DNA from: Adineta ricciae
Lineage: Eukaryota > Rotifera > Eurotatoria > Adinetida > Adinetidae
Direction of reading: 5' to 3'
Assembly (NCBI GenBank): GCA_905250025.1
Contig: CAJNOJ010000015.1
Coordinates: 620,001-684,000, forward strand
Length of the DNA stretch: 64,000 bases
Part shown: positions 23,530-35,500 of the stretch, piece by piece
Position numbering within the stretch: position 1 is the stretch's first letter
Layout: each line of letters opens with the position of its first letter
Position numbers and translations under genes: made by a program
Notes under the pieces: generated by a model
Database searches by the model: none
Told to the model about the DNA's origin: nothing
The model's input: only the letters and a program-made list of their open reading frames with translations

Positions 23530-26500
23530 TCAATAATTCAAAGCGCATATGAGCGCAACACCGCGTTTAATCCAGTACTTTTGTGGTTTCGATGAAGGTA
23601 CTTCGATTGTAAACACGAAATTAGTCGAATGTCCTGTTGTTGATAATGTACCAGCACGTGTCAATGTTTTATACACAGGGCACATGTAAATACCCGACGT
23701 TGGAACTTGTCGATTTTGTTCTGGTTGTAACCATATCACTGGCATCTCAGTGAACAATTCCTTCGGTCGGGATTCTCCGAGAACGTGTGCTGCTTGATCC
23801 CATCGGGCACCTTCGACGTACAGACCTCGGATATAACAACCATCTGTCGGTGCGTGGGTGATATCTTTTACCGCTTGTTTCATTACCTAGAAGATAGAAA
23901 TGGTTTTTACTTGGTCACGAAAATTTTTTGTCTACATACTTGAAAACCGAAACTGACAGTATCAATTGAAACGACGAATTTTCGAGCATAATTTTGAAGT
24001 GTACCGGTAAGAAACGCCTGTGGAAAGAAGAATCCACTAATCCAAAATATTGGCGGAATGCCATTATCAACCCATGTCTGAACGAATTCCACACGTTGAA
24101 TCAAATCAGTGACCCATGATGCCAAAGGTTTCAAACTTGGATAAGCCTAAAATCTTTCGTTTTCTATCACCGAAGAAAAAACGCATGTCGAAACATACTG
24201 CTTTGCTCCACATGACCGGTACTGAATTGTTGAATAAACTTTTCGACATTTCTTCCAATGCTTGAGAAAGTACCACTAAACCTTTCATAGCTTTGAGCAG
24301 TTCTTGCAAAGATGTGTGAATAACATTCAACAATTTGTTGTATCTGAAATAAACAAGGAATGATTGAATGAAACTCAATGTTGGAATGTAGATTTTTTTG
24401 CTTACCGAATAATTTCTTGGGTTAACACAGTATTCATTGACTGAAATTCGGAAAAAATGATCGTTTAACACAATAAATAGTTAATTGAGAAAGGACTTCT
24501 TTTTCGAACTGCTTGACTCAGTGAAATGTGTTACACATGCTTTCTACTCAGATTTGTTGCTAAGCGTTACCTGTTCGTACAAGACCGGATATTTCTCCAT
24601 TACTGGTGCTAATGGTATCGGCTTTGGTACACGCGAAAGAACATCTTTAGCTAATTTTTCGATTACAACATCACGATTTTCACCCGCCGCCGCTGTTTTC
24701 GGTTGTAATTCAAGTAAATCATTCAATGTACGATACGTTTCATTTTGTGCAAAAGTAACTAAAAAGAGACTATTTTCAAGACAAATTTTCTTTATAATTA
24801 AGCCTTACTATTCGCATTATCATGTAAGCCAAAGATTTCTGGTGTATCGTTAATGGGTAAACTGCGAACATATGCAAGATATGCTGGATGCTCAGAAGTG
24901 GGTGGCAATTGATGGTAGATCTGTGATTCATCGTAACAATAATTCGAATCGAGTACCTTTGGAGCATAGAAATCATCGAGAACATTCATGACACAACGTC
25001 GATCCCAATCATCCGTAACACGACCACCTATATAAGAATAGAAAATGAGTCTTACCATCGTCTTTCTTATCGATTCCACTTACCATAGTTGATTTCACCA
25101 GCTGTATATTTTAAGACCTACGAAAGCGGAAAGATATAAACTTGAATTCAATAACGAAATTTCTATACTTTGTAAGCAATTTCTGTATATTCCATCAAAA
25201 ACATTCGTAATTGACTCATACATATACGTAGATCACCATCGGTGAATTCATACGGAATATTAAACCCGAGTGGACCTGAAAAAAATTGATCTATCCTAAA
25301 CTGAAATCAGTCGAATAACTTACCGAACTTTCGTCGTTCAAGTAGAACAGCGTGGAACAGACAGAGCGATAGAAGTAGATGTTTGAATTCATCAACCTAA
25401 GTTCAAAATGGGCAAATGACTTAGTGTGTGATCGAAGCATTTTCATACCTTTCCAGTGCATGATGTGAGAAAATCGTCGTTAAGCGTGACATATGATCGC
25501 AGAAGATTTGCTTTGATACCGCGAGGTGGTTCAACTGTCATCTTACTTCCATTTTGTAAGATCATCACAGGAAATTGAGGACTCGGCATACTTGTTAACC
25601 ATAATCGGAAATCTTTGTGCACCTGTCAAATGAGAAGTATAGTCAAATGAGATTTTCTCTCCTTTTTCTTCTGCTATCTTATGATTCTCTATACGATGGA
25701 ACGAGCGAGAAGAAATCATTATAAATCTCTTCTATTTCTATTTCTCGGATATTTGTCGCTTGATAGATCAAATGATTTAATAAGCTTCACTCGATAGGAA
25801 AATATCGATCGAATAGAATTCACTTCGCGACATCGACATATTTATCTTACATGGTCTGGATCGACTTGTTCGACTAATCGTTCTAAAGTTGGCATCCATG
25901 ATGGCGACAAGTGACAATTTTGAAAAAACACCCATTGTCCTTTTTCCATAGCTGCACGCATCATTGCTTCAGCTCTTGGGCCCTAACAAAAATCAATGTA
26001 TGTACGAAACTTTCTCGTTTTCTTTCGTGTTTTTTTTAAAAATAATCTCTTCGTACCTGCCCTTGACCAAGTGAAATGGTGTTGAGACGTTTAGCGAATT
26101 TCATTTCTTCAGCAAACTTGTACAGATCAGCAGCTGGATCTGTGCCGACAGATAAGACAAAGATCAAAGGAGTTGTGGCTGACGAATCACGAAAGACAAG
26201 ATGTAAATCCGCCGTCTATACATAAGAAGAAGAAAAAAATAGATTATTGATTGATATTATTCAGATACAATTGACACTATCAGCCAGTTTTGCATTTGCC
26301 TGAGAATTTCTGTCATTCGCAACAAGAAAAATCTCTTCATATATCAATGTAGTTTCAAGAGTGATATATCAGTTCGGTCGAAATCGATGTGTCGCTTTTG
26401 ATAGATCGATAGATCGATCAATAGATCGTGTACGTACTTGTGGCTCAATGAATTTTTGACCGAGATTATGAGACACGAAATCTTGCATTGCATTTGTCAC

Positions 26501-29500
26501 TTTGTCAGGACGAATACATTTGAGGAACATGATTTTTTGAAAGTCATCCAAACGATTAGTCCATTCTTGAGGTAGATGAGCTCTACGATAAGACACATCA
26601 ATAAATAGAAGAAAAACTAATAAGTTCATGTCAAATCATATGCCCATTTGGGATAGGCATAAGTAGCAATCGAAAAAGTAAATAGCTGCTCCCCGAGGAA
26701 GAATATCCGTTCTTATATCTGTCTTCTCGTTACTATTCCATTCTTTTTTTTTTGCTATATTATATAAAAATGATCTCATGATCATCGTCAAATACGACTA
26801 TAAAGCACGTCAAATATAGATGTCTGAGAATGCTAGGAACTCTTCTCTCCCTCTGTGTCTCTCTTTCCTCTATCGTTAGCATTTATGTGCATAAGCAACA
26901 ACATACTATATCTTATTCTCCTGATATATCTTCGAGTAGATCTGAGTAAAAAAACTTGTATTCGATATCGTATCGGCATGTTAACATCAATATCGATCTT
27001 GACAGGTAATAAAGTTTCTTCATCTTTTGCATTTAGAATAAACATCACTGATTCACTTTCCGTTTTCTCCGGTCACGCTCGTCTTGCTCATTATAAAATT
27101 CAATAAAGATATCTAGACACATATATATATTCTCTTCACATAGTTCATCATTGGCATAATTATTATATTAGACTTCTTGTCAATTGCCAATGAGAACAAG
27201 TATATGAGAAATACTATCACGATAGACAACGCACGATAATATTAACCATCCACACAATCGCAGTCCTGGTTTATCCATTGACTCAATGAACTAATCTTTG
27301 CGAGCGTTGTCTATTGATTGAGTCGACGAAGAAATAAAGGAAAAGAATTTTGTGATTCCACATAGTACGGTCTATTCTATTTGTTTTCAAATATATTGTT
27401 TCTTCCTCCTACACATACACATCTCGAGATTACCTTTGAAGAAGTCAATTGATTTTCACATTGACAATTTCTCATCTAATCTCGCAGATTTTTTTCATCT
27501 AACGCTAAAGAATTAGAACATTAACAGGCAATAGGTTTTTTTTTCTTAAGAAAACAAATATGCCCTGTAGGCTAAATGTAGTTGATGTGTTCAACATTAC
27601 ATCTACTGACAACCAACTGATTTCTTTTCTTCTTCATCAATAGGCAAGATGAGGTAGGAGATTCGTACTGTTCTTAATGCATCTTCCATTACAAATTAGA
27701 TAATGTCGACTAACCCCCACTGAATTGAGTAGTGCACATCTTTTGCCTAGATCTTCTTTTTATTCGAATTTCACTTATTTTTCTCATAAATTTAACAAAC
27801 AGACGAAGAAGGCTACTCGTTGACTGAGTAGTTCGCTCGAAGCTGTTTTCTGAGTTATTAGTTTTTCTCTTCGAATCTGCGCTCTTTCGATTGATAAATG
27901 ATTTGACTGATCATCCGTACGAACGAATAAAAGTATCTTTATATATATATATATATATATGCTTGTACTTACTTTTCAGGCTCACTACTGTCGAATATTT
28001 GCTTGTAATCTTTGATATAGGTTTGGAAATTTTGTGCAAAACCTTTGAACGCATTTATTGATTCAAGCGTAAGTATTTCTGACCAAATACGTTCCGTTAT
28101 CCACTTGGGAGCGGGATTGGGTACATCGACAGGACGCGTTGAGCCACCAGCCAAGAAGAATCGATATTCGCTCTAAATAGAACATTCATAATTATTAGTT
28201 TTAGATAAACAAACAGGAATATTATCATCATGTATAAACCTTCTTGTTTATTAAACGTCAATGGATCGATCCGTTCGAATGCACTACATGATATCGAAGT
28301 CGCTGGTTACCGTTATGTGATGTTAACAATTTGTATATTCGGCGTCGTATGTAACATACTTAATCTATGTGTTCTCGTTCAACGTCGTCTCAAAGAATCT
28401 CCCTATACTTATCTCACAGGCTTAGCATTAGCTGATATGTTAACATTAATTTCCTTTTCACCTGTGTCAGTCGTGCGCGGTGATTACATTCGGCATGAAG
28501 ACATCTTCTTTACTTTAACGCGTCTCGAAGCGCGACTATTCGTACCCATGGCAAATTACCTCGGTCAAGTTAGTATAATGATTACCGTTGCATTGACCGT
28601 TGAACGTTATTTATTCACAACCTATCCATTACGTACACAAAGTTTTTGTAAACCAAGTTATGCACGTCGCGTTATTGCTATTATCATGGTTCTATGCGGC
28701 CTGTTAAATCTTCCGAGATTTCTAACTGAAACAGTTGAGAAGAAGATTGATACCGAAACGAACTTCAATTCATCAAATTGCGTCATGCATCCATTTCAAA
28801 TCCGATACTCGTCAACGAATACTTCTCATATTGGTCAATGTTTTTGCGTAGTCGGTCACACAAAAGAAAGTTTCCTTCCATTGAAAAATTATTATTACTA
28901 TACTATGTTAGGTATCAATCAAATAATTCCATTCGCCATATTACTTTGTTTGAATTTAAGTTTAATCGCACGTGTACAATCATCAAATCGTTACACGTTA
29001 GCAGAATTGATCGCCCGACAACAACGGAATCTCAATTCAACAACCGCTGGTGTGAGTGCTGCGGCACAAAAACGTCTTCGCGATGAACATCGCTTAACAA
29101 AAACTCTCGTGGCTGTTGTGATCGTCTTTCTCATATGTAACACATTTACCATCATCTCTTACCCTGGCCTCGTACGGTTCTTAACCAAAAAGAAATATCC
29201 AAATTATTTCTACGTTGGTTTTCGTATACAAAAGTTAATCACGAACATTATGCTGTTATTAAACTATTCGATCAATTTCTTTTTCTATTGCGCATTTAAC
29301 GAAAAATTTTTGTCAACGTTAAAGAAAACCTTTCGATACGAGAAATTATTCTGTGGTCTCATCTCGTCGCCACGTCGAACATTACCCTCCGCTATGTCAT
29401 CAGCAACATTACAATCGACCATAACTCAAACCAATCAATGTATTTCCACGTATCACTTACGCACAGAAGAATCAAGTCGACGACGAGGAAAACAAGAATA

Positions 29501-32500
29501 TAAGCCGATCTCGGAAAATGATCTGATAACAAATAACGATTTATAAATCGAAATTGTCAGTCATTATTGAATAGTCAAACGTTGAGATGATATAGAACAG
29601 TTCTTATTACGAAATGCATCAAATTAGACTAGCATAATCATCATGTCAAGTTCAATTTACATATGAAAAGACAAATATTCTCTGTTGTTTGCTCGTTCTT
29701 GCCTTGATGAAAGAAAACAGAATCGAACTTACCATTTGGATTTTCTTTTGATTCATTAATATTCGTACAGTTAATAAGAATGCAAATAATAATTTATGTT
29801 TTTCAAATAAACTTCGACAGACATTGCAATAAAGACTAAACGTGAAATAATCGTTGATGTTCTTGATGCGATTTTCCAAATTATCTAGAAATTAGCAAAA
29901 ATTTTTGTTGAGAAATAGCAATCGAAAGAGAAAAACATTCTACCTGCTCGTGGTGCACTTTGAATGCTGGTTAAGAAGATGTTTGTGAACCATTCTAATG
30001 AGTACTGATACATTGGATCAACATTTGCTAAGTCAGACACACAGAAGAACAAGATTTGTGTATTCACGGCGACAGGAACATATTCAGCGCGAGTTATATC
30101 AATATCCTTTTCTGTCTGTTCGGCCGCTTGCATTTTCGTCTAAGTAAAACGACCGAAATAAATCTTTGTGCTACTCAAACAATAACCACAAACTTTGATT
30201 TCTGTAGATTTAGCTTTTGATGCCTCCAGAGCTGTGATTAATTCGATATCATCGACCGGATTATCACTTGTACTTAATTTTTCCAAAATCGTATCTTCTA
30301 ACGCTTTCAGTTCATTGCGCATAGTGGCATTGGATATAATCAATGTATTTTTCATTTCTTCCAAATCAGGACGCTCTTCAGCAACAACACGTGCTAACAT
30401 TTGATCTTCCAAACCACTGAAAACAAACAAATGATATTATTTTAGGGAAAATGATCTTTATTTTCACCTTGGGGATAACGTGAAGTTCACCAATGTTACT
30501 TTAACCGATATTTCTGGCGTATAGTGTGGATTCGGCAGTTTGGTGGTAATATAAAAACGAAAATCATCATGGTACGGTATAGTAGCATCACCCAGCTTGA
30601 TTACGGTGCTGCCCGATTGGCGGAAAGTCTGTTTAAATGAAAAAGAGTAATGACTTTAAACGTGTTATTTAAAAGATTTACTTGTCGTAGTAGAACAGGT
30701 TCGAGTGCTAAATAGAAAACACAAGTTTCTCTCAAACTTTATGAAACTGCGTAAGACGTACCAGGATCTATATCTGTTCCTACGTTTTCTAGTAGACATG
30801 GTTTACCGAATCGAATCGAATTTTCTAATGTTCGTAAATAATCACGATCCGACAGTTTCATCACGTCTAGGCCAGTATTTTTTTCCTAAAAGTTCAATAC
30901 AACAACAATGAATTTCATCTCTCATTCATAGTTTCACTTATACCATATTTTTAATCCATTTATTTGCTTGTCCCTGTGGATCGATGAATAGTGGCCAACG
31001 ATTTGAATATTGAACGATCACACCGTTTTGTACGGATAAGTTATCCTTTGGTAAGCCAGCTAATTGCCAATTACGAATCTTGACAGCATCACCCAAAACT
31101 CGAACTAATTCTGGATTGTCGGAATGTGGTACGTTGTATGCAGTTAACTTTGTAATCCATTCTCGGACCATATTTTCACGGTATTCAGCCTAGAATGAGA
31201 GAGTGGGCTTTGGATAGAGGAGAAAAACGATTTTTGTTTAAATATTTACAGTAAACGGACCAAGATATGCAATAAATCCCGAACAAACGAGCACATCGCC
31301 GATGACATTTCCTAGAAAATTGTCCAACATCGCAACATTTTCCTGCCAACGAATTTTTTCATCGCCCAAACCAGTTGTTAACTAATCAATATCGGAAACG
31401 TCTACATATTCATATCCATATGAAGAAAAGTCAAACTTACTCGTTCTGCCCGCGCAATTCGTTGATTACATTCGTCAACTTTAGTTTCATATTCTGTTTT
31501 CTTTCGTACAGCATCTTCATATTTGACTTGTAATGTTCTTAAACCTTCTTCCAATTTTTTCAATTCACGTTTCTTTGTCGCCAATACTTCTTTAACAATA
31601 GCTAATTCAGCTTCAGCGTTTGCTAGCGCTTCTTTACGTGGTGCGACTTCTTTGTTAATCATATAGAACGCGTACATTGCTCGACACCACATGCATAGCG
31701 ATTTGCACGCTTTCGACGTTTTCTCAATCTTAATCGGATCAAAGTCAGGACTATCAATATGTTTTTGTAGTTTCTGTATAACAATTTCCGGAATATTTTC
31801 TTTATCGAACTCTCGCAGTGATAGAAGAAATTTACCGGCGTCAGCTAATAAACCACGACCAGGTTCCCAATAATCATCTTCTTTCTTGCCTGGCTTATTT
31901 GGTACAGGCACCTTCAGTGGTTCAACTTGTTTTAGAATACACACGGCTTCCATTGTTAATTTGACACCTTGCGGAGGTCGTTGTAGAGCACGTACTTCGT
32001 TGATATCATTTTTCGATAGAACTTCAAGACTTTGTAATGCAGCTTCGAGTGCAGGCATAGCTTCTGCAAGCCGTTCTGATGCTTCGCTGGCGATAGCACG
32101 AGTTTCTTTGACTTTCTTCTGTACTTCTTCTTCTTCGCTGGCTACTTTAGTTTTGATTTCTTCCGTGCTTGACGTATCTTCGGCGATTTTCGCCATGGTT
32201 TCGTTCGTTTCTTGTACAGCTTGATCAAGTAAGGGTAGCATTTCATTTAATTCAACACGCAATTTCGCCACGTCTTTCTCCGTTGATAACAATTTGTCCA
32301 AACCTGTTTTCGTACGTCGTTTAGCTAACACTAGTTCATCTTTTTTCTTGCCGAAGATTTTCGAAAAGATATTCAACAGTTCAAGATAAGATGTCGGTGT
32401 AACATAGTTATGTCGACTCATTTCTTCACGATATTTTGTTGTCATCAAAGCTGCAGATTGATGGATCTCTTGACACAACTTGACTAGACCTTGGACAACT

Positions 32501-35500
32501 TTTGCATCAGCCTCTAACGTTGGCATATTGTTCAAGTAAGTCTCTGAGACAGCTTCCAAAGCATCTTTTGGCCATTCAGAATACCAATCGATTGTACAGC
32601 AACTAGAAAAAAAGATACACGCTGAGGTATTACACAAATCTTCTGCTGTTAACCTACTTCACCAAAGCCGGAAATTGACGAAGTCGAGCACGAAAAATTT
32701 CACCAATAGGACTAAAACAAAGCGATTGCTTCTTGTTTCGACGAAAAGATTTTTAATCTAGACTTTTACCTCATGCAAACGACAGTGTGCAGATTTTGTC
32801 GCACGCGTTTTGTATAAGCTGAATAAAGATTCGTTTTAGTTGGTGGTAGTCCAGCTTCGGATACAACCGGTTTCATAATAGTATAAATTTGTTCGAGTTC
32901 ATCAAATTGATAAATATTTGGCACATCACCACTATTTAGGATGTTGTTCAAATCTTCCAAAAACGATTCGCTTTTGATCTACCAAAGGAAAATCATTCAA
33001 AAGAAAGCGAACATATTCATTTATTTACTTGTGTATCCGAGAAGAGAAACACCGTTGGAGTGTTACGAAGACCAGCGTGTAGCATAAATTTTCTCAAGTC
33101 ATCTTTCCATTCCGTCATACCTATGATTGCAAAAAGTCTTTCCTGTATCAATCCATATATCATCATCGAATTAACTTACCATAACTTTTGGATAGTTGAA
33201 TTGAACGAAGCTCATATTCCGAACTGCAATTAAAAATGTTTTCTTTTTATCTATCGAACTCTTTCCAGTATAGACACCTACATGAATGTGGCAAGTCGTG
33301 TGAGTGATTGTCGACCAGAACCGCCTACACCTAACAGCAGTGCATTACCAAGCGGTTGTTTGATAACACGTATGATTCTTGAAATATGCTTCATGGCATC
33401 CATAAATAACACCAGATTCATTTTAGCAACATTGATTTGATTGTACTCTTCTAAGTATTCATCTAAACGTTTCTTCATCTACAGAGAAAGAGAAATATGA
33501 ACATTTTCTTTCTGATCTATTTACCAGTTTCACGTCGTTCAGTTCTTGATAAGATTTATCAGCTGTTTGAGCGACAAAGTCACCATAGAGTACAGGTTCT
33601 TGTACAACATTCTCGAAATTCATACTGAAATCCGATTTCATATGTTCAGCAAGTAAGTTACGGAACCAATCTCGATCTTCATCATTGATCAAGCGATCTT
33701 GAAACACACGACAGTTCTCATGGTACCATAAACGAAGTAGACTCTCGACATTCTACAAGACAAATCCTTATTTCAACAAATCCAACTTGACAATCTATCT
33801 CACATCAATTTTCTTCGCCTCCATCATCAACATTCCTTGAAAAACTTTGGACAAATCTCGCAGATTGAACGTGTAATGAGATTTGCTCGGTGTTGGAAGC
33901 AACGATGCACAAATTGTTTTATAAACTTCAATCGACGACATGACCAGTTTCTCGCTAAGACCCAAGACAAATTCGTTTTGTCTCGTCCACCAGTTGAATA
34001 TCGTTGAAAAGATCTTTCTCATGCTATCGTTTTCCAGTTCAGTAAATGATAAGAAATTGAAATGACGTGTCAACCGTGGTGTAACTGGATTACGACCACC
34101 ACTAAACAAAGAGGGAATTTTTGTCGTGAACAAAGACCTTTCTTATCAAATGATTAGATCCCCTTACCCTGGTGGACCCATCGCACAGATGAAATTAATG
34201 TCAACTAATGTACGGAATTCGCCGACAACTTTTCGATCGTACCAGCCTTTAAAGTCCATGTATTGTCGAATCAATTCGATTGGTGGTTGAGCACCGTACG
34301 TTTCCAGAGCTGGCATGTTCAAATCATCGATAAAGAACAGAAACACTTTGCCTAATGGTGGACCGTAAATACCACGACGTCTTCAAAGACGAAAAACACG
34401 TATGAAAACTTTCAAGAAATGCTCTTTAGTCAACAAACCTTTTATCTAATTTTGAATCGATTAAATCTTGCGTTTGATTTGCATTTGTTTTCGCTGAAAA
34501 GACAATAAACTCAGGACTGAATTCTTTTGGCATAGAACGCGTTAATTTATCAGCAACTGTTAATGTCTTGCTCGTTCCTGTCGGACCAACGCAGAGCACT
34601 GGTCGATCCATTCGAAGTAACATTTCGATAATATGTGCATTACGGATGTTATCAATAGTTGGCACAAGTATATCCGAAAATTTCGCATCGTTCGATATTT
34701 GAAATGGCGGCAAATCGGCTAACCAATGCTTCCATCGTGGTTGACGTTTCTTACTGTCGTCACTGCCTTCTTCTTCATTAGCTTTTTGTTCTTCTGTTGG
34801 CTGAACAATACCACCATCATCGAACACATAATCGTAAACGAGTCCCTCGGCAGGAATCGCAAGTTTTATCTATGAATAAACATTGAATAAAGAAAAACGG
34901 CAAGTTATCTGTGAGGGAACCTACCGGATTGTGTACGAGTTTTTGACGTAACCATTCGGAGAATTTTCGACGCGAGTCATTATCACATGACGCACCAACG
35001 GACCAGATAAGTGAGAAAATGAACCACGGTTCGATAAGTTCAGTAACACGTTCAGCTGCTTCGGGCGGAGCTGGTTTGTCGGACTAAACATGACAAGATA
35101 GAAGCATGGATACATATGAACTATCGAAAGATATGTCAAAGTCAATAAATAAGGACAAAGCATAATGCAGAAGCAAAAATCAAAAACAATTTAATTTGTT
35201 ACTAAGATAATTAATAAAGTAAAAAACGTAGCAAACTAATATGACTTACACGACCCTGACGTTGTCCTTTCTAATGAAATAAAAAGTGAGAAAAGATATT
35301 ATTTATGTGAATGTTTTCTTATTTTTGTAATAAGAACGTTTAAAAAATATCTAAATGAGATTTGATCTTTAGCTTACCTCTCGCGGTCGAAATGGTTGAA
35401 TGAAACAATCGAGCATTTTTATCAAACTAAATGTTAAATTACTATCATATGTCGGAATAATTTCTTTCACATTCTTTCGTATGAATTTCAAGGATGGCTA

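Noticed and set aside
26396-26430. GATAGATCGATAGATCGATC repeat in a DNAH1 intron, considered as a regulatory array
   Set aside because: A short simple-sequence tract just after a splice donor; no further copies in the region.
27942-27960. TA dinucleotide run near a DNAH1 donor, considered as a recombination or promoter element
   Set aside because: Ordinary microsatellite; many similar AT-rich tracts occur in the window.
31691-32224. Plus-strand open frames opposite the DNAH1 stalk exon
   Set aside because: Antisense shadows of a long conserved coding exon (the stalk coiled coil); Ser/Cys/Phe-rich composition typical of antisense frames.
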